Part shown: in pieces, positions 1 to 7,087 of the stretch | Layout: the number at the start of each line of letters is the position of its first letter | How positions within the stretch are numbered: the first letter of the stretch is position 1 | NCBI GenBank assembly: GCA_040755035.1 | Contig: JBFMBU010000281.1 | Span: 1 to 12,472, forward strand | Length of the DNA: 12,472 bases | Origin: RBG-13-43-22 sp040755035 | GTDB lineage: Bacteria; Desulfobacterota; RBG-13-43-22 | Direction of reading: 5' to 3' | Notes under the pieces: model-generated | Seen by the model: the letters and a program-made list of their open reading frames with translations, nothing else | Database searches by the model: none | Told to the model about the DNA's origin: nothing | Position numbers and translations under genes: made by a program

Positions 1-21
1 GGCCCATTATAAACCTTTCGC

Positions 22-47
22 TAATATGAGTATTAATACTCATATTA
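22..47. repeat. 26-bp perfect palindrome
   Basis: The half-site TAATATGAGTATT is followed directly by its exact reverse complement, with no spacer. As RNA it would fold into a stem of about 11 bp with a tight loop, on either strand. An A-rich run (54-62) follows it on the plus strand, which is a U-run on the minus-strand transcript before the hairpin rather than after it, so a canonical terminator is not obvious for that strand. It could be an operator for a dimeric regulator or a bidirectional structure. The gene it would serve lies outside the window. Confidence 0.7.
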
Positions 48-143
48 TTAGAACAAAAAAAAGCCCATAAATCAAGAGAATTGTGGACGCGTGATAAAAA
101 AAGTTTCCAAAGGGCTAAACTGTTACCAGAAGGGGTCATCTGG

Positions 144-403
144 AAAGGGGGACGTTGTTCACTTTGTTCACTAATTATATTTTTAGGAAAATCCGAATGA
201 ATATGGCAAACTTACATTGGGAAATAAATGAATAGAGATATCTCGGTATACTTAGTTTTCCTTTTATCTCTGAAAGGGGATTTTAAAGTCTTCCCCTTCA
301 GTTACGGACATGGATAAAATTGAAGTATTGAATATTGTTTTATGTTTACTATAGAAAATACTTGGAAAGCTTAATGTGAACGGAATGAACAACGTCCCTC
401 TTT
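144..403. mobile_element. MITE-like element with 28-bp imperfect inverted repeats
   Basis: The left arm (144-171) and the reverse complement of the right arm (376-403) match at 24 of 28 positions and share the core GGGACGTTGTTCA (149-161 and 386-398). The 204 bp between them are AT-rich, contain no credible reading frame, and hold an internal hairpin (270-280 with 292-301, CTGAAAGGGG against CCCCTTCAG, one bulge). A short hairpin, CCAGA/TCTGG (126-130 and 139-143), abuts the left end. I see no target-site duplication at these boundaries. The layout suits a non-autonomous, transposon-derived element, but the family is not identified. Confidence 0.5.
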
Positions 404-440
404 ACTGACAAGAGGTTGAGCAAGAAAAGGAATTGGGGGT

Positions 441-458
441 TCCCATCGTTTTATGGGA
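441..458. repeat. Short hairpin after the phosphoesterase gene
   Basis: TCCCAT (441-446) and ATGGGA (453-458) form a 6-bp stem with a 6-nt loop, 8 bp beyond the phosphoesterase stop codon. On the minus-strand transcript no U-run follows it, so a role as an intrinsic terminator is only a possibility. Confidence 0.25.
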
Positions 459-465
459 TAAGGGC

Positions 466-1173
466 TCAATACATCGAGGCTTTTCTTATCTTTTTAATTA
501 TAAATTCCCTCCAGGGTACTTTTCTAATTTCCAGTTCATTCTCGTACAACGATATATCGTAATTGATTCGCTGATACTCGACATTCAAATTATTACCTGA
601 TATTTCAATTATTGAAAAGGATGCTCGAGTATCTCCATCAAGAGGGTCACCAACACTCCCAGGATTAACTATCGTTTTATTGGCGATTTCTTTTTTGTAA
701 GGCTTATGAATATGCCCGCATATGATAATTTCTTCCGCTATCCTTCCTAAGGTTGTATCCGAAACCCCTTTTTCGGTATTTTCGTAATCCCCATGAAAAA
801 TAACGATTTTCCGGTTATCGGTATCCAGTCTCCTGATAAGCGGGAGACTTTTAAGCCATTCAAAATTCTCTTTCGCTAATTGATTCCTGGTCCAGTTAAT
901 ATGCTCAATTATTCTTCCGTCTTTAACCAGCGAGGATATTTTAGAGTTATTTTCGTCCAGAATATATTGATCCTGATTTCCAATAACAAAATACGAATTG
1001 GTAAGACTTCTAATAATTGAAATCGTTTCGTTAGGCCAGGGGCCAAAATTAAGGTAGTCGCCCGCGAATATTTTGATTGAACGGGAAAATTGTTCCCTAT
1101 CGATATGGCTGAATATAGCCTCTAAAGCGGCCCTGTTGGCATGCAAATCTGAAAATACGTAAATAATGGCCAT
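466..1173 (-). CDS. Calcineurin-like metallophosphoesterase (YfcE/MJ0936-type)
   Basis: This is a 235-residue single-domain dimetal phosphoesterase. All the signature blocks are present in order: SDLHAN with D9 and H11, AGDYLNFGPWP with D39, GNQD at 65-68 (N66), FHGD with H127, and CGHIHKP with H154 and H156. The conserved VNPGSVGDP follows near 169-177. The usual GNHD histidine is glutamine here, which other members of this YfcE-like branch also vary, so activity is still likely. The GYGP/GPxP-type block is typical of the COG0639-like branch, whose substrates are mostly unknown (phosphodiesters or phosphoproteins). The start is supported by GCGAGGAACC just upstream of the ATG. The gene is AT-rich, stands alone on the minus strand, and lies between two inverted-repeat elements, so it may be an accessory acquisition. 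The substrate cannot be told from sequence. Confidence 0.86.
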   Translation of the reverse strand: MAIIYVFSDLHANRAALEAIFSHIDREQFSRSIKIFAGDYLNFGPWPNETISIIRSLTNSYFVIGNQDQYILDENNSKISSLVKDGRIIEHINWTRNQLAKENFEWLKSLPLIRRLDTDNRKIVIFHGDYENTEKGVSDTTLGRIAEEIIICGHIHKPYKKEIANKTIVNPGSVGDPLDGDTRASFSIIEISGNNLNVEYQRINYDISLYENELEIRKVPWREFIIKKIRKASMY

Positions 1174-1228
1174 CGGTTCCTCGCGTTAAGGGATCAAATC
1201 TAACCAAATCCATTTGAAATTGTGGGTC

Positions 1229-1446
1229 GGACCAAGGGGGTCTTATTTTTTTGGGGTTGTCCACCCTAACGCCCGGAGCTTCTTTGCCGGGCAAATAATT
1301 TAACCAAATTGAGAGCAGGCCTTCACAGCAGATGGAAATAGGCTATGGTGTATGCCCTGCCTCGAATCTAACTTAACTGGACTGGCCGGGATAGGGCGAT
1401 AAGTCACCCTTTGGACAATCCCCAAAAAATAAGACCCCCTTGGTCC
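1229..1446. mobile_element. Inverted-repeat pair, probable insertion-sequence relic or MITE
   Basis: The left arm (1229-1263) and right arm (1412-1446) are inverted copies matching at 33 of 35 positions. In the orientation of the right arm they begin TGGACAAyCC and end CTTGGTCC. Similarity stops sharply at both ends. The 148 bp between holds no gene but includes a hairpin, GCCCGG/CCGGGC (1271-1276 and 1287-1292). Two readings are possible. One is a 218-bp MITE whose outer ends are GGACC. The other is two outward-facing IS ends that start TGGACA, as many IS3-family ends do, left by deletion. No flanking duplication is visible. The stretch 1174-1494 contains no gene; this repeat pair is its main content. 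Confidence 0.55.
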
Positions 1447-1494
1447 TTAGTTTCGAAAGTAAGAGATAAATTCTCAGACTTTTCGAGTAAGAAT

Positions 1495-2238
1495 CTAATA
1501 AAGATACTTTTCGTACCATTTAAAAATTTGTTTCCATCCATCATTGGCCGCTTCGACCCGATAAACCGGATAATCCACCATGAAAAAACCATGGCCGGCA
1601 TTTTCGTAACTGTGGAATTCGTAAGTCTTGCCCCATTTTTTGAGCTCCTTCTCGATTTTTAGTACCATTTCGGGCGAGGGATTCTTATCCTCCTTGCCAA
1701 AGAGGCCAAGCAAGGGACATTGCAAATCCCTGGTATAATCGATGGGGGCAACGGGTTGGCGTTCGGTGATTTGTTCCGGCTGCATGATAACATTACCGCC
1801 GTAACAATCGACTGCGGCGTTGATGCCGGGTACCGTATAGGCCGCCAGGTAAACCTGGCGGCCTCCTGAACAATAACCGATGATGCCGACTTTGCCGTTG
1901 TGATAGGGCAGGGTGCGCAGATAGGCCACGGCGCCTTTTACATCTCCCATCGTGCGATCATCCGGCATACCGCCCGCCTCCCGGACGCTGGCCGCATTTT
2001 TTCCGGGGCTGCCTTTCCCCTCCCGGAAATGGAGATTAGGTGAGATGGTTACATGTCCGTGATGGGCAAATTTACGGACAATTTCTTTGGTGGCCTCGTC
2101 CCACCCCGGCATGTGGTGGATGACCACTACCCCCGGATAGGGGCCGCCTCCCATAGGGCGGGCCAGGTAGGCATCGATCAGATCGTCCTGATGACCATGC
2201 AAATTCACGGTTTCCGCTATCATGGATTCGTAAGGCAT
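1495..2238 (-). CDS. Dienelactone hydrolase family protein
   Basis: This is a 247-residue cytosolic alpha/beta hydrolase of the dienelactone hydrolase family (PF01738 type), close to the usual family length. The catalytic triad is visible: the nucleophile C123 in GYCSGG, D184 in FGKEDKNP, and H216 in ENAGHGFF. The N-terminal strand region GVVVIHHMPGWDE (36-48) is also typical. Family members hydrolyse dienelactones in aromatic degradation or act as general carboxylesterases, so the substrate here is unknown. I chose the ATG at 2236-2238 because AAGGAGGAACC, an almost perfect ribosome binding site, lies just before it and because family homology begins at MPYESM. The frame stays open upstream to 2301, but those 21 codons have no such signal. 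It is monocistronic. Its 3' end lies 48 bp from the inverted-repeat relic, and its upstream neighbour is a broken aminotransferase. Confidence 0.9.
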   Translation of the reverse strand: MPYESMIAETVNLHGHQDDLIDAYLARPMGGGPYPGVVVIHHMPGWDEATKEIVRKFAHHGHVTISPNLHFREGKGSPGKNAASVREAGGMPDDRTMGDVKGAVAYLRTLPYHNGKVGIIGYCSGGRQVYLAAYTVPGINAAVDCYGGNVIMQPEQITERQPVAPIDYTRDLQCPLLGLFGKEDKNPSPEMVLKIEKELKKWGKTYEFHSYENAGHGFFMVDYPVYRVEAANDGWKQIFKWYEKYLY

Positions 2239-2256
2239 AATAGGTTCCTCCTTAGT
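2238..2256 (-). promoter_or_regulatory. Strong ribosome binding site deciding the DLH start
   Basis: Reading the minus strand, CACTAAGGAGGAACCTATT directly precedes the ATG. AAGGAGG at about 8 nt spacing is a near-perfect Shine-Dalgarno sequence and fixes the start at 2238 rather than the upstream in-frame ATG at 2301. Confidence 0.75.
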
Positions 2257-2433
2257 GTGGAAAGTGGGGGACTCTTTTAAATTATTTTGATTGATTCTCA
2301 CCCTCCTCTGAAAATCCGATCCCGTTACGTGGCGCAGGGAGCCGGAAGTATCGAGTCTTGCAGTCCTTGTATTTCGATTTTTTAGCTTTCATAAAAATGT
2401 ATTGCCAGTTAAATTTTAAAAGAGCGTCCCGCT

Positions 2434-2769
2434 TCAACGGTCTCGGAGGTGCTGGGCCAACTGCACTTGGCTGGTAGTCGGGGCCGCATAGGCGCTGATG
2501 CGCGCCACCTGCGCGCTCACTTCGCGGACTACGCCGGGGTAGGTATGGCCATGGATATGCGAGTTGAAGTTATTCATGAAGTCGAGCAGGGTATGGCCGT
2601 CGGCGTCGTACAGACGTGCACCCTCAGCACGTTCAATAAACAACGGATAGGGCGCGAAGTGGGCGCTGGAACGGGTGTCACCGCCGGGAAACACGTCGCG
2701 GGCAGCGACGGCCAAATCCCTGGAACGTGGTGAAAAGGATTCGTATTCAGTGCAGATACGCTCATACAT
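2434..2769 (-). pseudogene. N-terminal fragment of a GSA-aminomutase-like class III aminotransferase
   Basis: The 111 codons give the N-terminal quarter of a class III PLP-dependent aminotransferase of the glutamate-1-semialdehyde 2,1-aminomutase (HemL-like) type. Recognisable parts are the FPGGDTRS block (28-35), the LYDADGHTLLDFMNN block (53-67) and the GHTYPGVVREV helix (73-83). Full-length members are about 430 residues. The PLP lysine and the whole large domain are missing, because homology stops at HLRDR followed by TGA, and nothing downstream in any frame continues it. The fragment is clearly more GC-rich, with C/G-ending codons, than the surrounding AT-rich genes, which suggests an imported and truncated remnant. 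The ribosome binding site is weak (AGAGGA about 14 nt upstream). It cannot encode an active enzyme. Confidence 0.75.
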
Positions 2770-3124
2770 ACCGGTTATGGATGGTCCTCTAATTTGCCAA
2801 GTAATTATATTTTAGTGGGAAGAGTATAAGACAGGAAAAAGAAAGTGGCAAGGAGAAAAGCCGGGAGAGAAGGAAGGGGTGTGAGGTCGAGAAAATGGCG
2901 ACTGTCTTGATTGAATTTATTAGGTTCGTCCCCAAAAACACCTTGGGTCGTTCAACTCTCGCCTATCCCTTCCATCTTTTGAATGCCAACCTTTGTCTAC
3001 CGAAACAAACATTCCTTGGTTTCCTTGCTCGACAAAGGTGGTCCGATGGTGCTATAAGAAACCGGTCCAGGGCAAGGATCAAAGGCATTATGTTTTCAGG
3101 AAGCTTGAATAACAAAACCCAAAA
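2770..3124. other. Gene-free spacer with a purine-rich tract
   Basis: I find no convincing gene here. Open frames on both strands have no recognisable domain and lack ribosome binding sites. Positions 2815-2899 are about 85% purine on the plus strand (runs such as GGAGAAAAG and GAGAGAAGGAAGGGG). The spacer carries the upstream region of the helicase gene, but I cannot place a confident promoter. Confidence 0.5.
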
Positions 3125-6049
3125 ATGGAATCCCCCAATCCCTTCCGACATAGTCGAATTGAATTTCATCGTCAAGGCTTAGCCCTGGTCCCGGATGAAA
3201 GTGAACGGCGGCCGGGTACGGCTTACCTCATTAAAGCCAATAAACGGGAACCGTCCAAACGCTTTTGTTCTTGTTCTCTGTCGGCCAGGAAGACCTGTGC
3301 CCACCTCTTGAAACTGGCCGAAGAATACAAGGCCCTTGTTTCCCTTTTGGGTGGAAAAACCCCAGATGAGGTTTTCCGGTTAAGCCCCTGGTATCAATGG
3401 GCCACTCTGCTGGCCAGAGGAACAAGGGAGAGCGTTAAATCGGTAAAACTGCAATTCATCGAACAAGGTCCGTCCCGGATCATTCGGATTCTCGGCGCTA
3501 AAGACCAGGAAATGGCCTTTTATCTTTCCTCGGGTCCTGATGCCGATCTCCTCATTGAGCGCTTAGGTCAGGTCCCGGCCCATGGTGTCCCAAGCCGGGC
3601 GGCCCTCATTGAAAAACTGGCCGAATTGACCGTAACGGATAACGAGCGCTTTTTTAATCAAAAGGGGTATAAAACCAACGGCCAGATTTTTGAGGAACAC
3701 GTCTGGTATCGGTTTGCCTACCATTGTTTTCAGGAATTCTATGGAAAAGAAATCGCCTTTTCACCGGCCATCGATGAAGAAACAGGTCAGTTCATGGTCA
3801 GCGGAAAATATGAACAACAGACCTTCTTTCATTGGATCATCCCCAGGGATCGAGTCAAGGGTTTTTTACGAGACTCGAAAGATCTGTTGACCAATCACCA
3901 CGGCCTGACCATTCATCCCTTGCCGCTGCGATCCATCTTCAAAATATCGGCGACTACCGAGATGGATTTAGAGATCAGACCGATGGTCCAACTTCTCCAA
4001 GCCGATGGAGAAAAGAAATACCTGGAAAAGGAGGAAAGGGAAAAGTACCAGTATGGGGAGCTGCTCTATGTTCAGGAATTAGGGATTTTAGCTGAGTTGG
4101 AACGCCCCGGCCCTTTGGAGCGGAAATTCCAGTCTCCGGTCAAGATGATTTTGAAGAAGTCCCAGGTCCCGAGCTTTTTAAATGAATTCGGTCAGGCCTT
4201 GCAGGAGGGCGCCCACCTGGTTGACGCGTCTGTGAAAAACCTGAAGATCTATGACCGGGTTTCCAAAATGGAGCTGTCACCAACGGCCATTGACCGGGAC
4301 TGGTGTTGGCTCTCGGTGGACTATGGGTTCGGGAATTCATCCCTTTCTTTAAAAGAGATCCTTCAGGCCAGAAAAGAGGGACAGCGTTTCATCTCCCTGA
4401 AAGACGGGTGGGTGGATTGCCGATCCGCAGAATTCGAGGGATTCGCCCTTTGGGAGCAGGACCTGACTGAAGGGGGTGAAAAACCGGGGGAAAAGGATCT
4501 CCGATTCTCCCGGCTTGATCTCCTTCGCCTGCAAGCTCTGAGTCCCTCCGCGCTAAAGGTCGTTGGAAATACCCCTCAAACCATCCAGGTGAAGGCCATC
4601 TTTGACCTGATGCCCGCCAAACCGCTTTCCAGCCTTAAGGGACTGGTCTCACCGTTAAGGACCTATCAAAGGCAAGGGGTTGACTGGTTATCCTTTCTTT
4701 TTGAAAACAGACTGGGCGGTTTGCTTTGTGATGATATGGGTCTGGGTAAAACCCACCAGGTAATGGCTTTGATGGTCAAGCTTCGGGAAGAGAAAAAAGA
4801 ACAAAGACCTTTCTTGGTGATCTGCCCCACGACGGTCCTGAGCCATTGGGTTAAAAAGATCGCGGACCATACTCGTGGACTGCACGTCCGGGTGTTTCAC
4901 GGCGGGGACCGGGAGCTGGACAAACGGCTGAAGGGTAATCAGGTTCTGTTGACCACCTATGGAATCCTGCGCAATGATATCGACCGGTTGAAAGAGATCT
5001 CCTTTTCCCTGGCCGTTTTTGATGAGATTCAGAACCTGAAAAATCCAGAGACCCAGGCCCATCAGGCCGCCCGAATGCTTCAGGCCGGGATTAAAGTGGG
5101 CCTGACCGGCACGCCGATTGAAAACAATCTGATGGACCTGAAGGCCCTCTTCGATCTGACGGTACCAGGGTTTTTAGGATCATCCGAATCCTTTCAGGAA
5201 AACTATATCAAACCCATCGATCAGAATCTGCACAGCCAGGCCAGAAAACGGCTGAACCGATTGATTTCCCCTTTTGTGCTCCGTCGTTTAAAGGCCTCTG
5301 TCCTGAACGAGCTGCCGGAAAAGATTGAAGACCTGCGCTTCTGTCCCTTAAGCGAAGATCAGATAAGACTTTACCGAGAGGCCCTGGCCGGCCGGGGAAA
5401 GGATTTGCTCAAGACCCTGAAAGATCAGTGCGCTCCCGTGCCCTATATGCATATCTTTGCCCTCCTGACCTTGCTGAAACAGATCTGCAATCATCCGGCT
5501 CTGGCATTGAAAAAGATCGACCAATTTGAAACCTACGCCTCCGGGAAATGGGAGCTTTTCCAGGAGCTGCTGGATGAGGGATTGGGCAGCGGCCAGAAGA
5601 TAGTCGTTTACAGTCAGTTCTTGGGTATGATCAAGATTATGGAGCACTATCTTACCAAGACGGGCTGGGGATACGTGACCTTGACCGGGTCAAGCCGAAA
5701 ACGGGGAGAGCTGATCGATCGTTTCAATCAGGATCCGGAATGCCGCATCTTTTTAGGCAGTCTCAAGGCCGGCGGCGTGGGCATCGATCTGGTGGCCGCT
5801 TCAATGGTCATTCATTATGACCGCTGGTGGAATGCGGCCCGTGAGGATCAGGCTACCGATCGGGTCCACCGCATCGGGCAGCGGCGGGGAGTACAGGTCT
5901 TTAAATTGATCACCGCCGGGACACTGGAGGAAAAAATTGCGGCCATTATCGAGCGGAAAAAAAATTTAATGGAAGCCGTCGTTAAGGAGGACGATCCCAA
6001 TCTCCTGAAGACCTTCACTCGGGAGGATCTGATTGAGCTGCTGTCCTGA
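3125..6049 (+). CDS. SWIM zinc-finger SNF2-family ATPase/helicase
   Basis: This 974-residue protein is a DNA-dependent ATPase of the SNF2 superfamily 2 group, presumably moving along or remodelling DNA-protein complexes in the cytoplasm. An N-terminal SWIM zinc-binding motif is present (C48-x-C50-x7-C58-x-H60). A long middle region (about 65-500) matches the layout of bacterial SNF2-associated domains. The ATPase core follows: motif I DDMGLGKT with K542, Ia LVICPTTVLSHW, II DEIQ at 633-636, III LTGTP at 660-664, IV VVYSQF, V AGGVGIDL, and VI DRVHRIGQ at 912-919. All catalytic motifs are intact. The ATG at 3125 is the first start after an in-frame TAA at 3110, and its ribosome binding site is weak. 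It is a single gene that converges on the ImmA/XRE pair. No methylase or nuclease partner stands beside it, so a defence-system role is not supported by context. Confidence 0.95.
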   Translation: MESPNPFRHSRIEFHRQGLALVPDESERRPGTAYLIKANKREPSKRFCSCSLSARKTCAHLLKLAEEYKALVSLLGGKTPDEVFRLSPWYQWATLLARGTRESVKSVKLQFIEQGPSRIIRILGAKDQEMAFYLSSGPDADLLIERLGQVPAHGVPSRAALIEKLAELTVTDNERFFNQKGYKTNGQIFEEHVWYRFAYHCFQEFYGKEIAFSPAIDEETGQFMVSGKYEQQTFFHWIIPRDRVKGFLRDSKDLLTNHHGLTIHPLPLRSIFKISATTEMDLEIRPMVQLLQADGEKKYLEKEEREKYQYGELLYVQELGILAELERPGPLERKFQSPVKMILKKSQVPSFLNEFGQALQEGAHLVDASVKNLKIYDRVSKMELSPTAIDRDWCWLSVDYGFGNSSLSLKEILQARKEGQRFISLKDGWVDCRSAEFEGFALWEQDLTEGGEKPGEKDLRFSRLDLLRLQALSPSALKVVGNTPQTIQVKAIFDLMPAKPLSSLKGLVSPLRTYQRQGVDWLSFLFENRLGGLLCDDMGLGKTHQVMALMVKLREEKKEQRPFLVICPTTVLSHWVKKIADHTRGLHVRVFHGGDRELDKRLKGNQVLLTTYGILRNDIDRLKEISFSLAVFDEIQNLKNPETQAHQAARMLQAGIKVGLTGTPIENNLMDLKALFDLTVPGFLGSSESFQENYIKPIDQNLHSQARKRLNRLISPFVLRRLKASVLNELPEKIEDLRFCPLSEDQIRLYREALAGRGKDLLKTLKDQCAPVPYMHIFALLTLLKQICNHPALALKKIDQFETYASGKWELFQELLDEGLGSGQKIVVYSQFLGMIKIMEHYLTKTGWGYVTLTGSSRKRGELIDRFNQDPECRIFLGSLKAGGVGIDLVAASMVIHYDRWWNAAREDQATDRVHRIGQRRGVQVFKLITAGTLEEKIAAIIERKKNLMEAVVKEDDPNLLKTFTREDLIELLS

Positions 6050-6104
6050 GTTGAGATCCAGGCGATAGGACTGTAAAGTTTTTATATCAAAACAACTCGA
6101 CTTT

Positions 6105-6634
6105 TTAGAAATAGTTGGAATGGAATTTCACTGGTTTTATTATTGAAATCTTATCGGCAAGTCCCGTTCTTTTAATTCGTAGTTCAATGACGGGTGGATT
6201 AACTTCAAACGGCCTTGCCACTTCTTTAGAGACATAGGACCAAAAATCATCGGGAATTACTTTGAATTGCGAAAAAATATGCTGATAATTTTCTATGACT
6301 TCTTTACAGGTTACTTCAAGGCAAGATATCGGAACCAAAACTTGTTCAGCAAACCAGTCGGCATGAGTTTCAAACCATCCGATTTCGTCTTGAGGGACAG
6401 ATAATTTCCATTGAATAAATTCATCCACCGACTCAAATGATAGGTCCTCATAATAATTTTTGTGCAAAACATAGTCCCCAAGTTCATGGGCCAGAGTAAA
6501 TCGATATTTTTCTGGAAATTCATCAGATTGAATTTCATCGACGTATATAGTCGATCTATCCCGAGACAAGAAACCATTTTGTTTAAAATCCTTCCGATAT
6601 CAGTATAGGTTAGATAGGGAATATTTGGGCTCAA
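6105..6634 (-). pseudogene. ImmA/IrrE-family metallopeptidase, frameshifted
   Basis: The main frame (from about 6595 down to the TAA at 6105-6107) shows an ImmA/IrrE zinc peptidase domain: NGFLSRDRSTIYVDE, then FTLAHELGDYVLHK, then the third-ligand helix ETHADWFAEQVLVP. That frame begins directly after an in-frame TGA and has only a TTG (6569) as a start. The expected N-terminus, SPNIPYLTYTDI, is encoded from a TTG at 6634 in a different frame, overlapping the stop of the XRE gene (TTGA). From recollection of intact relatives, about 40 residues are missing between the two pieces, so an out-of-frame internal deletion near 6595 is the simplest explanation. The zinc motif reads HELGD rather than HELGH, a one-base change of a metal ligand. 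Intact relatives cleave or control their partner XRE repressor; this copy is probably inactive. Confidence 0.7.
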
Positions 6635-7023
6635 CGTAATTGTTTTCTTATCGACTCTACGATCTTTTTCAGGTTATCTTCTTCAACTTCCGGGTCTTCA
6701 CCTTTAACTCTAATGGATCTGAAAAGAATGGGAAGCGCGTTCAATAGTTCATGATTAGAAACAATATCCGAAGGTATCTTTCCAATACTGGTCGCCGCTA
6801 AATCACAAAATTCAAGCCAATCATCAGTTCCCTCCTTAATCCCTAAGGCCTTGGCATAATCCACTCTCTTCTCCCGAGATTGTGGCGGGGCGATAAGCCC
6901 CCTTTCTATTTTGCTTATGTTCCCCGGATCGAACCCATTTAATCTACAAAATTCCCGTAGGGTTAGACCGAGATCCCTCCTCTTTTTTTTAAAAAATTCC
7001 CCAAATCCGCTGGCGACCTCCAT
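6631..7023 (-). CDS. XRE-family HTH transcriptional regulator
   Basis: This is a 130-residue regulator with an N-terminal Cro/C1-type helix-turn-helix at about residues 8-62, containing LTLREFCRLNGFDPGNISKIERG, a typical HTH_3 recognition segment. The C-terminal part (LPILFRSIR and a charged helical tail) is probably for oligomerisation. The ATG at 7021-7023 is preceded by GAGGAAGGGGGTGAT. The gene overlaps the start of the downstream ImmA/IrrE frame by 4 bases, the usual arrangement of a repressor and its peptidase partner, similar to ImmR/ImmA or stress-response antitoxin pairs. It is likely to repress its own operon: an inverted repeat overlaps the -10 element of the promoter in front of it. 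The coding frame is intact although its partner looks broken, so it may now act alone. Confidence 0.85.
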   Translation of the reverse strand: MEVASGFGEFFKKKRRDLGLTLREFCRLNGFDPGNISKIERGLIAPPQSREKRVDYAKALGIKEGTDDWLEFCDLAATSIGKIPSDIVSNHELLNALPILFRSIRVKGEDPEVEEDNLKKIVESIRKQLR

Positions 7024-7052
7024 ACCTGTATCACCCCCTTCCTCTTGGTTAT

Positions 7053-7072
7053 GTTGTATATTTTATTACAAC
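7053..7072. promoter_or_regulatory. Putative XRE autoregulatory operator
   Basis: GTTGTA (7053-7058) and TACAAC (7067-7072) form a 6-bp inverted repeat with an 8-bp AT-only centre. It covers the -10 hexamer of the XRE promoter. Size and placement fit a dimeric Cro-like repressor acting on its own gene. Confidence 0.45.
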
Positions 7073-7087
7073 AGAACTATTTGTCAA
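7060..7087 (-). promoter_or_regulatory. Sigma-70-type promoter of the XRE operon
   Basis: On the minus strand, TTGACA (7082-7087) is a perfect -35 hexamer. A 16-bp spacer and TAAAAT (7060-7065), which matches the consensus -10 at 5 of 6 positions, follow it. The ATG lies 36 bp downstream of the -10 element. Confidence 0.65.

Noticed and set aside
1411..1662. Plus-strand frame across the inverted repeat and the end of the hydrolase gene
   Set aside because: Antisense to the hydrolase C-terminus and made largely from repeat sequence.
2282..2392. Small minus-strand frame of 36 codons (MKAKKSKYKDCKTRY start) ahead of the dienelactone hydrolase
   Set aside because: No ribosome binding site before its ATG and no recognisable similarity; its length is easily reached by chance.
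2963..3175. 70-codon minus-strand frame opposite the helicase start
   Set aside because: Lies antisense to the helicase N-terminus and spacer, with no family resemblance or ribosome binding site.
2895..3182. Open frame of 95 codons on the plus strand overlapping the helicase start
   Set aside because: No ribosome binding site, no recognisable domain, and it overlaps the well-supported helicase gene in another frame.
3125..7023. SNF2 helicase plus XRE/ImmA as one anti-phage system
   Set aside because: The genes are convergent, the peptidase appears broken, and no nuclease or methylase partner is present.
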